Numbered from the stretch's first letter, positions 42,620 to 51,477 are shown. The stretch is DNA of 64,000 nt from JAGLWW01 sp964640225 (GCA_964640225.1 CAZXFI010000003.1:1-64000), one strand, 5' to 3'. Notes: a model not told the origin generated them from the sequence alone. Numbers and translations are program-made.

Positions 42620-42994
42620 ATGGTAAGTTCATCGGATGACATAATAAAGAGGGCAAGAGAGCTTGAGATGATGAGGAAGCTCAAGGACAGCGGTCAGCTC
42701 CCGCAATCTGATGACCAAAATTTGGGCAAAGCCGTGCAGATTCTTGAAATGAAGATGGACATAATAAACAAGAAACTTGACGAGCTGCTCCAGCAGAAGC
42801 AGAGCAAGGAATTCAAGGATGTCCATCAGAAAATCATTAACGTTCTCGCGGAATGGATGAACACCCAGAGCATATCCCAGATGCTTGGCTACAGGCAGGA
42901 GTATGTCAGCAGGAAAGTGGCCGAGCTCAAGGAGATGGGAAAAATTGAGGAGAAAAGGGAAGGCAAGAACCTGTTCTACAGAAGAATTGCGTGA
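42620..42994 (+). CDS. Coiled-coil/winged-helix DNA-binding protein
   Basis: 124 residues from ATG 42620, 4 nt after the peptidase stop. The first half is a predicted coiled coil (AVQILEMKMDIINKKLDELLQQKQS). The second half is a winged helix (KIINVLAEWMNTQSISQMLGYRQEYVSRKVAELKEMGKIEEKREG). It overlaps the Toprim gene that follows. I do not know the family; the linkage suggests a DNA-binding partner for the Toprim protein. Confidence 0.72.
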   Translation: MVSSSDDIIKRARELEMMRKLKDSGQLPQSDDQNLGKAVQILEMKMDIINKKLDELLQQKQSKEFKDVHQKIINVLAEWMNTQSISQMLGYRQEYVSRKVAELKEMGKIEEKREGKNLFYRRIA

Positions 42995-43322
42995 AAAGCT
43001 GGTTTCATTCCTCACCGAAATGAAAGACGATACTGTTGTAGTTGAGGGAATCAGGGACAAAAAGGTTTTGGACAGACTCGGGTTCTCCGATGTGCGCAAA
43101 ATAAACGGAAGCCTTTACGATTTTGCCATGAAATTCAGCGGAAGCGTGCTGGTTATGACTGATTTTGACCCCGAGGGGGAGAAGATAGCCAAAAAGCTTT
43201 CCGTTCTTCTCACCAAGGCCGGGTGCAGGGTGGAGAGGGCAAAAAGGAACAAGCTCCGGAGACTTTTCATAAAGAACAAGGTAAACACGGTGGAAGGAAT
43301 GAGAAGGCTGATGAGGTTTTGA
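42987..43322 (+). CDS. Stand-alone Toprim domain protein
   Basis: About 111 residues from a TTG at 42987 that overlaps the previous stop; ATG 43020 is the alternative, and the frame upstream to 42885 is a shadow. VVVEGIRDKKVL carries the Toprim Glu and VLVMTDFDPEGEKIAKKL the DxD pair. The whole protein is little more than the Toprim fold with a basic tail (KRNKLRRLFIKNKVNTVEGM), like RNase M5 or OLD-type small Toprim proteins. Likely a metal-dependent nucleic acid enzyme; its substrate is unknown. Confidence 0.75.
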   Translation: MREKLVSFLTEMKDDTVVVEGIRDKKVLDRLGFSDVRKINGSLYDFAMKFSGSVLVMTDFDPEGEKIAKKLSVLLTKAGCRVERAKRNKLRRLFIKNKVNTVEGMRRLMRF

Positions 43323-43327
43323 TTTAA

Positions 43328-43702
43328 ATGAAAACCACGGTGCTTTACTTTGGCAACGAACTGGTTCCCGAAGACAGGATTTCCATAGAAACAGTAGACA
43401 GGATTATGAAAGAGCTGCCTGGCGTGGATTTTATACACTGCCGGTTTCCCGAAGACGTTGTCAGATACCGTAAAAACAAACCGTTCATCCTGGATGTAGC
43501 CAGGGGAATAGAGGAAGTTACTGTAATAGAAGACACTGAAAATATAAGCACCAGGAGAGTTTCAACACTTCATGATTTTGGACTCTCATTTTTTCTCAAG
43601 CTGTTTGAGAAAACAGAGCCCGGTTTTAGGGTTAAAATAATAACAATCCCCGCAAACAAAAAATCAGACAAAAAAATAATACAGCTTCTCAAATCTCAGT
43701 GA
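43328..43702 (+). CDS. Hydrogenase maturation protease-like protein (HycI/HybD family)
   Basis: 124 residues. YFGNELVPEDRI resembles GNxLxxDD, LDVARG supplies the middle Asp, and STLHDFGLS the final His of the nickel-sensing site. These proteases clip the C-terminal peptide of the NiFe large subunit after nickel insertion. It lies convergent to hydA, overlapping it by 7 nt, and hydA has a short seven-residue tail after its DPCxxC motif to be removed. The sequence is divergent from textbook HycI, so the assignment leans on context. Confidence 0.72.
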   Translation: MKTTVLYFGNELVPEDRISIETVDRIMKELPGVDFIHCRFPEDVVRYRKNKPFILDVARGIEEVTVIEDTENISTRRVSTLHDFGLSFFLKLFEKTEPGFRVKIITIPANKKSDKKIIQLLKSQ

Positions 43703-44973
43703 ATTTCCAGTTCAAGAAAATGCGCGGAGCAGGACATGCAGGGGTCGTACGCCCTTATGAGCTTTTCCATTCCCGCCCTTATCCTGTCCCTGGGCAGGTT
43801 CATCATTTCAGGCAAAACCGAGGCGACCGCATCCTCCATGTTCTTGACGTTCTGGGTGGTTGGGGGTATTATGTTCACTCGGGTAACATTGCCTTCCTTA
43901 TTCAGCTTGTAGTGATGGTACAGGAGACCCCTGGGAGCCTCGGTCGCGCTGATTCCCTCCCCCTCCCGGGGTCTGGCTTCAATTACCTTCTCTTTTCGCA
44001 GTTCAAGCATTTCAAGGATATCCAGGCAACGGTCTATGCAGTGTATTGTTTCCGCAGCTCTCGCGGCATTGGCCGAGAGAAGATTGTACTCAGGATTGCT
44101 CAGTTTCTTCAGGGCGTTTCTTGCGTCTTCAGATAGCCCCTCGCGGTGAACGTTTACCCTGGCCAGGGGACCCACCATAAAGCTTTTGTCCCTGAACGTC
44201 ACGTGCTTTGAAGTTGATTCCGGAACGACTTTTTCCTCAAGATGTTTGCGGTAGTCTCTTGGGACAAACCCGCGGCCGGACAGGGACACGACGTTCCCTT
44301 CCAGAAAGGGATAATTTTTTCCCGCGGTTTCAAGGGAAAGGAATTCCGTTTCAAATGTAATTTTTTCTTTTTCCAGATTCTCAATCAATTCGGCCGTTTC
44401 TTTGGCATACATCTTTGCTTCCCGGAGTTTCCTGACAAGCCCCCTAACTTTATCTTTTTCTGGAATTTTGGTGAACCCGCCCACGACAGACGTGATTGGA
44501 TGTATGCTTCTTCCGCCTATGGCGCTTGCAACATCGTTTCCAATTTCCTTCAGACGAAGCCCTCTCTTTACGTATTCAAGCCCCTTTCCTTTCATATCTA
44601 GGGCCGAGGAGCAGCCAAGGTAGTCGGGAAGGGCGAGAAGATGGATGTGCAGCACGTGGCTGTGGAAAATTCCGCTAAGCACAAGTAGTTCCCTCAGGAG
44701 CCTTGTCTGTTCGCTCGGTTTTATTTCCAGCGCGTTCTCAACTGCCATCGCGGAGCCTACGAGATGGGCGATGTTGCATATTCCGCATATCCTGCCTGCA
44801 AGGTAAGGGACTTCCTTGTAGCTTCTGTTTTTTATCGCGGCTTCAAAATATCTCGGGCTTTCAAAAACTTCCAGGGAGCATTTTTTAACCTTTTTTTTAT
44901 TTCTGTCAAACCCGACTGAAAGTTTGGCATGTCCCTCTATTTTTGTCAGATGACTTATCTCAATTTCTTCCAT
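43696..44973 (-). CDS. hydA: NiFe hydrogenase large subunit (sulfhydrogenase alpha, group 3b type)
   Basis: 425 residues. RICGICNIAH (Cys63, Cys66) and DPCMSCSAH (Cys412, Cys415) bind the NiFe centre; FLELEIH would be the cleaved C-terminal peptide. The gene order beta-gamma-delta-alpha equals that of Pyrococcus soluble hydrogenase I. The enzyme is cytosolic and couples H2 to NADP(H), with possible sulfur-reducing activity. It overlaps hydD by 19 nt. Confidence 0.93.
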   Translation of the reverse strand: MEEIEISHLTKIEGHAKLSVGFDRNKKKVKKCSLEVFESPRYFEAAIKNRSYKEVPYLAGRICGICNIAHLVGSAMAVENALEIKPSEQTRLLRELLVLSGIFHSHVLHIHLLALPDYLGCSSALDMKGKGLEYVKRGLRLKEIGNDVASAIGGRSIHPITSVVGGFTKIPEKDKVRGLVRKLREAKMYAKETAELIENLEKEKITFETEFLSLETAGKNYPFLEGNVVSLSGRGFVPRDYRKHLEEKVVPESTSKHVTFRDKSFMVGPLARVNVHREGLSEDARNALKKLSNPEYNLLSANAARAAETIHCIDRCLDILEMLELRKEKVIEARPREGEGISATEAPRGLLYHHYKLNKEGNVTRVNIIPPTTQNVKNMEDAVASVLPEMMNLPRDRIRAGMEKLIRAYDPCMSCSAHFLELEIH

Positions 44974-45707
44974 GCTTCACTACCCTTTATTTCCTCGTAG
45001 AGGTTGTATATTTTTAACTTTTCCTTTATGTCTTTCCTGGTCATTTTGAATTTTTTTGTGAGCAAAGCGAAAAACTCCCCGAGATTTGCATCCTCTATTA
45101 TGCCCCGGCACCCGACACAGGGATATTCGTTATGCGGGCATATGGCCTTGCACCCCGCCCGGCTTATGGGGCCAAGGCACAGGATGCCCCTGTCAAGGAG
45201 GCAGTCCTTTTCTCTCATTCTGCACTCAACGCACACATCGTGGGTTTTCTCTCTCCATACCTTTCCGATGAGAACGGAGTTTACCAGTGAAAGGAGTTCG
45301 TGCCTGGAAAAGGGGCAGCCGCGCAAATAGTAGTCCACGTTGACATGTTTTTCTATACCGCTTACCGGAACAGAGCCGTAAAGGTTTTTTCCGTAAACCA
45401 CTTCCTCCGGTTTCCGGGCATAGTTTTTCAAGGTCATTACGCAGCCGTTGCAGGCACAGGAGCCCAAAGCCACGAGTATTTTGGACCTTTTTCTTATCTC
45501 CTTAACCTCCTTAACCTCCTTCCTGGTGCTGATACCTCCCTCTACAAATGTTATGTCATATTCACTTTCCAGGTTCCTTCCCTTAACGAGCTTGAAATCC
45601 ACGAAGTCCAGGCTTCCAAACATCTTCAAGAGACAGTCCCTTAGGTTGAGAAACTCAAAACTACATCCGAAGCACGAAGTGAAAGTTATTAGAGCGGCTT
45701 TTTTCAT
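44955..45707 (-). CDS. hydD: NiFe hydrogenase small subunit (sulfhydrogenase delta)
   Basis: About 250 residues from the ATG at 45707. SCFGCSFEFL binds the proximal cluster together with GSCACNG and RGCP; a later Cys-rich part (CVECRMREKDC, CPHNEYPCVGCRG) binds medial and distal clusters. No twin-arginine signal is present, in keeping with a cytosolic enzyme. It passes electrons from the NiFe site to the gamma and beta subunits. A short upstream extension of the frame (45708-45740) overlaps hydG and lacks support. Confidence 0.92.
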   Translation of the reverse strand: MKKAALITFTSCFGCSFEFLNLRDCLLKMFGSLDFVDFKLVKGRNLESEYDITFVEGGISTRKEVKEVKEIRKRSKILVALGSCACNGCVMTLKNYARKPEEVVYGKNLYGSVPVSGIEKHVNVDYYLRGCPFSRHELLSLVNSVLIGKVWREKTHDVCVECRMREKDCLLDRGILCLGPISRAGCKAICPHNEYPCVGCRGIIEDANLGEFFALLTKKFKMTRKDIKEKLKIYNLYEEIKGSEAWKKLR

Positions 45708-45711
45708 CGTT

Positions 45712-46524
45712 TTACCACACCTTTTCGGTAAGCCCGTCAAGCTCGTCCAGCCTGAAGACGGGACCGTCCTTGCATACGTAAAGTTTGCCTATGTTGCAGT
45801 GTCCGCAGTGCCCCATGCCGCATTGCATGAGCCTTTCTATTGATACGTATATCCGCTTCATTTCAAGCCCCCTTTCCAGGAGCTTTTTGCAGACGAATTT
45901 TGACATGATACAGGGACCGCAGAGGCATGCTGCCGTTTTACTGTCAATTATAAGGTCTTCAAGCAAAGTGGTGATCACACCGACGTTTCCTTTCCAACCT
46001 CCCGTTTTTTTATCCACCGTAATCCCAACTTTGATGTCCTTCCTTTCCCCCCATTCTTTCATTTCGCTTTTATAGACTATATCCTCCGGAGTCCTGGCCC
46101 CGTAGTAAAGTTCTATCCTGCCGTAACAATCCCTCTTCTCAAGGAGGTTTATGAGAAGCGATTTTATGGGGGGAGAGCCTATGCCTCCGGCCACCATTAT
46201 GACGTTTTTTCCTTTCATGTCCTTTATCGGGTAGCCGTTGCCGAAAGGTCCCCTGATTCCTATACGATCGCCTTTTTTAAGCCTGAAAAGCCTGTTTGTG
46301 ACTATCCCGGTTTTCTTTACGCCGAATTCATAAACGCCCCGCCTACCGGTGGGAATTATTCCGAAAGTTGACTCCCCGAAGCCCAGGACGCTAACCATTA
46401 TTACCTGGCCGGGCGTGAACTTTATTTCCTTTTCTTCATCCAGACTGAAATGAAATGTTTTGACGTCCGGAGTCTCCCTCTTTACTCCCAGAATTTTTCC
46501 CATTTCAGGCACGTACGGATTCAT
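45712..46524 (-). CDS. hydG: Sulfhydrogenase gamma subunit, FAD/NAD(P)-binding reductase
   Basis: 270 residues from the ATG at 46524 (ATGA overlap with hydB); the frame to 46674 is a shadow. The ferredoxin-NADP-reductase fold shows GPFGNGYPI, VAGGIGSPPIKSLL and LCGPCIMS. A C-terminal [2Fe-2S] site is formed by MQCGMGHCGHCNIG plus VCKDGPVF. It exchanges electrons between NAD(P)H and the iron-sulfur chain. The cluster motif resembles dihydroorotate dehydrogenase electron transfer subunits, but the operon fixes the role. Confidence 0.92.
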   Translation of the reverse strand: MNPYVPEMGKILGVKRETPDVKTFHFSLDEEKEIKFTPGQVIMVSVLGFGESTFGIIPTGRRGVYEFGVKKTGIVTNRLFRLKKGDRIGIRGPFGNGYPIKDMKGKNVIMVAGGIGSPPIKSLLINLLEKRDCYGRIELYYGARTPEDIVYKSEMKEWGERKDIKVGITVDKKTGGWKGNVGVITTLLEDLIIDSKTAACLCGPCIMSKFVCKKLLERGLEMKRIYVSIERLMQCGMGHCGHCNIGKLYVCKDGPVFRLDELDGLTEKVW

Positions 46525-47510
46525 TTTCTCCCCCTCTCCAGTAGCTTTTCCGCTTCCGCGAAGAAGTCTATTCCCGTCGGGCAAACATCCACGCACCTTC
46601 CGCACCCTGTACATAATTGTTTTCCGTGTTCCTTCTTGAAATAACTTAGCTTGTGGAACACGAACTGTTTGCACCTTTCAGGCCTTTCCCTCCTGAACAC
46701 AACGTCTCCGGCTACGCGTGAAAAATCAAGGAGCATGCAGAAATCCCAGATTCTTTTCCTGACTCCACGGGATTCGCCGAACTCGTTTTCATCCCTGACA
46801 TTAAAACAGTAGCACGTGGGGCACACTGCCGTGCAGGCGCCGCAGGACAGGCATTTCCCCGCAATTTTATTCCACCCCGGGCTGCCAAAAACCGGTAGCA
46901 ATCTCTTTTCAATATTTTTTGAATCAAATATTCTCGTGTTTTTCATTTTTTTTGTTCTCGGAGCCCGCGAAACTCTTCTAAACCCCTTCATGATTTTCCT
47001 GCCCCTGTCCGTGGAGTCCTCCACCAAATAACCTTCTTCAGTCTCGCTCAGCAGGATATCAAACCCGTCCTCAAGTCTGTCGGTTCCCATTGACTGGCAA
47101 AAGCAATTATCACCCGATTTGGCGCAGTTAACAGCAATTACAATAGTGTCCTTTCTTTTTTGGGAATAATAAGGGTCTTCATACTCGTTCATAAAAACCT
47201 TGTCCAGCCTTGCCAGGCCATGGACGTCGCAAGGCCTTATGCCAAATATCACCCGCCTTTCCCTGGATACGGTATCTTCAACCCCACCCCTTTTGGAATC
47301 GTAACGGAAAAGAATTTCCCCGTTGGGAATAAAAAAATTCTTCGGCGGGTACGCCGTGTTTGTGTAGTCAAGGATTGCCTCTTCCCCACCGGAAATTCTT
47401 TGAAAATTCACCCCGTTTTCCGTTTTCACGGGAGCTATAACGCTGAAGTTTTTTTCAATCAGGGAATCCAGAAAATCCGGCACATGCTTTTTAGAAATAG
47501 TCAAAACCAT
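46521..47510 (-). CDS. hydB: Sulfhydrogenase beta subunit, iron-sulfur protein
   Basis: 329 residues from the ATG at 47510. Two cysteine clusters, CLSCGACTAVCPTCYC and CTGCGRCVDVCPTG, bind [4Fe-4S] centres, preceded by IRPCDVHGLARLDKVF and a CFCQSMGTD segment known from anaerobic sulfite-reductase-A-like proteins. It is the terminal electron partner, associated with sulfur reduction in Pyrococcus. First gene of hydBGDA, transcribed from the divergent promoter shared with hypC. Confidence 0.9.
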   Translation of the reverse strand: MVLTISKKHVPDFLDSLIEKNFSVIAPVKTENGVNFQRISGGEEAILDYTNTAYPPKNFFIPNGEILFRYDSKRGGVEDTVSRERRVIFGIRPCDVHGLARLDKVFMNEYEDPYYSQKRKDTIVIAVNCAKSGDNCFCQSMGTDRLEDGFDILLSETEEGYLVEDSTDRGRKIMKGFRRVSRAPRTKKMKNTRIFDSKNIEKRLLPVFGSPGWNKIAGKCLSCGACTAVCPTCYCFNVRDENEFGESRGVRKRIWDFCMLLDFSRVAGDVVFRRERPERCKQFVFHKLSYFKKEHGKQLCTGCGRCVDVCPTGIDFFAEAEKLLERGRK

Positions 47511-47567
47511 ACAAATCATTTGGTTTTTCTACTTAAATTTTTTATATCTGCGGATTTAATGATGGTT
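47511..47567. promoter_or_regulatory. Divergent promoter hydB / hypC
   Basis: TATA-like TTTTTTATAT near 47540-47549 stands about 25 nt before the hypC ATG, compatible with leaderless translation. On the other strand GATATAAAAAATTTAAG at the same place serves hydB. Overlapping elements make coordinated control of hydrogenase and its maturation factor likely. Confidence 0.55.
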
Positions 47568-47777
47568 ATGTGTCTTGCTATTCCCGCCAAGGTTGTCAAG
47601 GTTGAGGGAGAAAAGGCCGTGCTGGACGTTTTTGGAGAGACGTCCGGGGCCAGGGTAAAAACTCCCAGACCAAAAGTCGGGGACTACGTTCTTGTCCAGT
47701 TCGGAACTGTAACAGACATACTGGATAAAAAAGCGGCTGGTGAAAGCCTGAAGGCATGGAAAGAAATTCTCCGCTAG
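47568..47777 (+). CDS. hypC: Hydrogenase maturation chaperone HypC
   Basis: 69 residues starting MCLAIPAKVV, the HypC signature in which Cys2 becomes the N-terminal ligand after methionine removal. GDYVLVQFGTVTDILD is the conserved second half. HypC carries the Fe(CN)2CO unit to the large subunit. The frame extends far upstream (to 47160), but MC at the N-terminus fixes the start at 47568 (an ATG at 47562 is too early). Other hyp genes are not in this window. Confidence 0.92.
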   Translation: MCLAIPAKVVKVEGEKAVLDVFGETSGARVKTPRPKVGDYVLVQFGTVTDILDKKAAGESLKAWKEILR

Positions 47778-48124
47778 TCAAGATAAATTCTTTCCGGAAC
47801 AATTTCCAACTCCCCCCTATATTTTTTTACAATGCCTTCCACTTCCATTTCCATACCGTTGGTTATTTCTCCCGGATTCACTCTCAGCCTGCTCATGCTG
47901 CTTTCAAAAATCACAACCTTTATCTTTCCGATCCCGTCCGCGAGCGTGAAGAACAGGTGCTCGCCGGTATAATATCTTGACTGGACCTCTCCTGAAACAG
48001 AGACCAGAGTCCCCTCGTCGTCTTCCCCAATGTTCCCTATGTCCGTTACCCGCGCTTCCGCGAAATGCACCCCGGCGTAAAGCAGGCCCAAGCCCAGTAT
48101 AGTGCACAACAAGCAAAGCTTCAT
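47774..48124 (-). CDS. Membrane-anchored OB-fold protein
   Basis: 116 residues from ATG 48124, overlapping the RNA phosphodiesterase stop by ATGA. A hydrophobic N-terminal segment (CLLCTILGLGLLYAGVHF) is followed by an OB-fold of the tRNA-anticodon-binding type (GTLVSVSGEVQSRYYTGEHLFFTLADG ... MEVEGIVKKYRGELEIV). Exported or membrane-bound single OB-fold proteins occur in many archaea with unknown ligands. Its 3' end overlaps hypC by 4 nt on the other strand. Confidence 0.72.
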   Translation of the reverse strand: MKLCLLCTILGLGLLYAGVHFAEARVTDIGNIGEDDEGTLVSVSGEVQSRYYTGEHLFFTLADGIGKIKVVIFESSMSRLRVNPGEITNGMEMEVEGIVKKYRGELEIVPERIYLD

Positions 48125-48672
48125 GAGGTTTCTGTCTTCCATAAAGGCACGCTCTTTATCTCCCTGTAAACCGGCCCCCGCGGCGTGAGGCGGCTTTCAA
48201 AAAGCACGATTTCCCTGACTTTCATTCTTCCCGCGCTGAAGTCCCTGAATTTTTCTATCTTCTCGTAAAGCTTTTTTCTGTCTTTCACGGACCTGGCTCG
48301 GCACAGGGTAAGGTGCGGCTTCACTCCCGACTTTCCCCCCAACTCGGAAAACTTTAAATTAACCTCCCTTAAAAATTCCGTGAATTCTTCCCCGCCCTCG
48401 CCGATTCCCAGCCACACGACTTTAGCGCGGGACTCTCTGGGGAAAACTCCCAGTCCCCCAACTTCCACGTAAAACTCCCTTTCTTCAATGGAATCCATGA
48501 GTTCCTTGACTTTCTCCACCTCAATGTCCCCGAGCTCGCCGAAGAACCTGACAGTCCAGTGAAGGTTATCGGGCTCCACCGTTTTCACCCCCCTCATTTC
48601 AAATTCATTAATAAGCCGGGCCGCATTTTTTCTGACTTCTTCGGAGACCCTTACCGCAAGAAAGCACCTCAA
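48121..48672 (-). CDS. thpR: RNA 2',3'-cyclic phosphodiesterase (ThpR/LigT family)
   Basis: 183 residues of the 2H phosphoesterase fold with two HxTx motifs, HWTV at 38-41 and HLTL at 120-123. ThpR opens 2',3'-cyclic phosphates and can ligate tRNA halves with 2'-5' bonds in vitro. Given the intron-rich tRNAs here, a link to tRNA splicing ends is tempting but unproven. Length is typical. Confidence 0.9.
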   Translation of the reverse strand: MRCFLAVRVSEEVRKNAARLINEFEMRGVKTVEPDNLHWTVRFFGELGDIEVEKVKELMDSIEEREFYVEVGGLGVFPRESRAKVVWLGIGEGGEEFTEFLREVNLKFSELGGKSGVKPHLTLCRARSVKDRKKLYEKIEKFRDFSAGRMKVREIVLFESRLTPRGPVYREIKSVPLWKTETS

Positions 48673-48711
48673 GTTACCACCGGTAAAGTATTATATTTTT
48701 TAACACACATT

Positions 48712-48722
48712 TCTTTATAAAT
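48712..48722 (+). promoter_or_regulatory. TATA element for nrdD
   Basis: TTTATAAAT follows a TTTC stretch and lies about 52 nt before the nrdD ATG at 48774, leaving room for a short leader with the GTGAT ribosome-binding site. Confidence 0.45.
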
Positions 48723-48773
48723 TAATAATTTAAAACGTTAAACAGTAACACAGTACTGCCTTCAGTGATGTAC

Positions 48774-51107
48774 ATGACGAAAAATTCTATACTTATGGTT
48801 AGGGATATTGACGACTCAATAGAAGATTTCTGCGCCGTTGACAGGAACAACATAAATTTCTGGCTCTCGCAACTGGAGAGGTACAGTCCCAAGAAAGTTG
48901 AGGCAATATGCCTTCAGGTGGGGACGGACAAGAATATCGCAAGGGAAATAGCAAACGAGATAGACACGTACGCCGACAACCGGGTAAGAATGTCGGAAAT
49001 CAGGCCCCTTGTGTTCACGCTTCTTCAGAAAAAAGACCCCAGCGCCGCGAAAAGATTCAGGGCCGGCGATGTTTTCGTAAGAACCTCCACGCAGTTGTTT
49101 GAGAGGTTCAACAGGGAAAAGATAGCGGAGTCCCTTCTCAACGAGAGCGAGATAGACGAAAAGGAAGCGGAAAACATAGCCGAGGACGTGGAAAAATTCA
49201 TAAGGAAGTCAAGCCTGGACTACATCTCGTCACCGCTCATAAGGGAGATAGTCAACGCCAAGCTCATAGAGAGGGGGCTTGAGACTGCCAGAAGAAGGTA
49301 TACGAGAGTGGGCCTCCCCGTTTTTGACATAACCAAGCTGATAAACGAGGGAACCAAGGAGAATGCAAACCTTCAGTACAACCCGGAGACAATACACAAG
49401 CTCATGGGGGACAAGATGATGAAGGAGTATACTCTGACAAAAATCCTGCCCATGAACCTTGCCGACGCGCACATGAACGGCCAGGTCCATATCCACGACC
49501 TGGATTACTTCCCCATAAGGCCTTTCTGTTTTTCCCATGACATAAGGTTCTTCCTGAAAAGAGGCTTCAAGCCGGACGGAACCGGGGACCACGCGACCAT
49601 AGCGGGACCGGCCAAAACCCCGGAGGTGGCCTTCCTTCACGCGGCAAAGGTGCTGGCGGCGGCCCAGACCAACTGCGCGGGGGGGCAGGGTTTCTCCTAC
49701 TTCAACACTTTCCTGGCTCCCGTGATAAGGGGGTTGAGCTACAAGCAGGTGAAGCAGCTTGCACAGATGTTTATTTTTGAAATGGGGCAGATGTACGTGG
49801 CCAGGGGAGGCCAGACTGTGTTCTCTTCAATAGACCTTGACATGACCGTGCCCAAGGTTTTCAGGGACATACCCGCCGTGCATCTTGGCGGAAAAACCAA
49901 CGGGGAAACCTACGCCAATTACGAGGACGAGGTTAGGACGCTTTTCAACGCCTTCCTGGACGTGTATTCAGGCGGGGACTACCAGGGCAAGCCCTTCAAC
50001 TTCCCGAAGTTTGAAGTTCAGATATACCCCAAGGACTTCAAGAACGGTAAGTTTGACGACGAGCTGATGAAGGTATCGGAGCTGGCCGCCAAGTTCGGCA
50101 CGCCCTATTATATAATAAACCAGCCTTACATGCCCGACTTCGCGTGCTACCAGTGCTGCGCCTACCTGATGCCTCTGGACAAGTCCATTGACATAAACGA
50201 CCTGGAAAACGAGACGGTGAGGGGCGGCTCGCTTCAGGTGGTTACAATAAACCTGCCCCAGATTGCCTACGAGGCCAGGGGCAACGACGCGAAGTTTTTT
50301 GAGATTCTGGACGAGAGGATGGAAAAGGCGAAGAAAGTAATGATATTAAGGCGCGAGATAATAGAGAGAAACCTGAAAAACGGCATGCTTCCGTTCCTGA
50401 ACCAGAGAGTAAACGAAAAAGAGAGGTATTTTGAGCCGGACAAGCAGAGCTACACGATAGGGCTCGTGGGAATAAACGAGATGGCTGCGTTCCACCTGGG
50501 GGAGGAGCTGCATGAATCAAAGAAGGCGTGGATGTTCGGGCTGAAAGTTATGAAGCACATGAAGGATGTAGTGGCAAGGTTCCGGGAAGAGACAGGCATG
50601 AACTTCGCTCTTGCCAGAACCCCCGCGGAATCAACCGCCTACCGCCTGGCCACGATTGACAGGAAGGTTTACGGAGACAGGGCCATAGTACAGGGAGACC
50701 CGGTTACAAAATCAATTTACTACACCAATTCCTTCCACGTAAGGCCGAATGCCGACATACCTCTTTTTGACAGGATGAAAATAGAAGGCTCTTTCCACCC
50801 GCTGACCGACGGAGGAGCCATGAGCCATGTGTGGCTTGGCGAGGCGCATCCGAATCCGGAAGCCATAATGGAGCTTACCAAGAAGATAGCCACGAAGACC
50901 GCAATCCAGTACATGGCCTACACCAAGGACCTGACCATATGCGAGAGCTGTGGTTTTGTTACCGGGGGGCTTCACAGCAACTGCACTAAATGCAAGAGCG
51001 AAAGGGTGCAAAACTGGTCCCGTATCACCGGCTACTACCAGAATGTAAAGGGATGGGACAAGGGAAAGCTGGCGGAGCTCAGGGACAGGAGAAGATACGG
51101 TGTTTAA
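48774..51107 (+). CDS. nrdD: Anaerobic ribonucleoside-triphosphate reductase (NrdD)
   Basis: 777 residues; ATG 48774 sits 4 nt after GTGAT, the spacing used elsewhere in the window. A degenerate ATP-cone-like N-terminus (about 1-105) precedes the reductase barrel (QVHIHDLDYF, QTNCAGGQGFSYFNTF). Near the C-terminus CESCGF ... CTKC forms the zinc site and RITGY carries the glycyl radical at about Gly753. It makes deoxynucleotides without oxygen. It is followed by a redoxin and the activase NrdG, forming a self-contained unit. Confidence 0.95.
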   Translation: MTKNSILMVRDIDDSIEDFCAVDRNNINFWLSQLERYSPKKVEAICLQVGTDKNIAREIANEIDTYADNRVRMSEIRPLVFTLLQKKDPSAAKRFRAGDVFVRTSTQLFERFNREKIAESLLNESEIDEKEAENIAEDVEKFIRKSSLDYISSPLIREIVNAKLIERGLETARRRYTRVGLPVFDITKLINEGTKENANLQYNPETIHKLMGDKMMKEYTLTKILPMNLADAHMNGQVHIHDLDYFPIRPFCFSHDIRFFLKRGFKPDGTGDHATIAGPAKTPEVAFLHAAKVLAAAQTNCAGGQGFSYFNTFLAPVIRGLSYKQVKQLAQMFIFEMGQMYVARGGQTVFSSIDLDMTVPKVFRDIPAVHLGGKTNGETYANYEDEVRTLFNAFLDVYSGGDYQGKPFNFPKFEVQIYPKDFKNGKFDDELMKVSELAAKFGTPYYIINQPYMPDFACYQCCAYLMPLDKSIDINDLENETVRGGSLQVVTINLPQIAYEARGNDAKFFEILDERMEKAKKVMILRREIIERNLKNGMLPFLNQRVNEKERYFEPDKQSYTIGLVGINEMAAFHLGEELHESKKAWMFGLKVMKHMKDVVARFREETGMNFALARTPAESTAYRLATIDRKVYGDRAIVQGDPVTKSIYYTNSFHVRPNADIPLFDRMKIEGSFHPLTDGGAMSHVWLGEAHPNPEAIMELTKKIATKTAIQYMAYTKDLTICESCGFVTGGLHSNCTKCKSERVQNWSRITGYYQNVKGWDKGKLAELRDRRRYGV

Positions 51108-51111
51108 TTTT

Positions 51112-51477
51112 ATGCTTATTCTATATACAGGAACCAAATGCCCGAAATGCCCTCCAGCAAGGAAGGTGGTCAGGGAAGCGGCGAAAGATTTGGGATGGGC
51201 GGAAGGAAAGGATTTTGTGGAAAAGCTGATAGATGGAAAGGACCTTAATCCCGGAAAAACAAAGCTGGAAGGCGAAGAATACCATCTGGTTGCCTCTGTC
51301 GCTGACATAACGCCGGAAAAGGTACCGGCCGCGCTTGTGGGCGACGATTTCTCTATGGAGGCTCTAATGTACCAGGTGGCCTCCACGCCGTCCATAGTAA
51401 TAGAAGAGGAGGCTGTTTTCATCGGTGAAATTCCCTCCAAGGAAGAGCTCATAAAGGCGGTTAAAGAGCGTGTCTGA
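51112..51477 (+). CDS. Thioredoxin/glutaredoxin-like redox protein
   Basis: About 121 residues from ATG 51112. TGTKCPKCPPARKVV gives the CxxC active site and TPSIVI the cis-proline of the thioredoxin fold. An insertion of about 40 residues between helix 1 and the cis-Pro strand is larger than in glutaredoxins. Position between nrdD and nrdG suggests it donates electrons to the reductase, in place of formate. Confidence 0.85.
   Translation: MLILYTGTKCPKCPPARKVVREAAKDLGWAEGKDFVEKLIDGKDLNPGKTKLEGEEYHLVASVADITPEKVPAALVGDDFSMEALMYQVASTPSIVIEEEAVFIGEIPSKEELIKAVKERV

Noticed and set aside
47160..47567. Upstream extension of the hypC frame
   Set aside because: HypC must begin Met-Cys for function, and the extension lies antisense to hydB.
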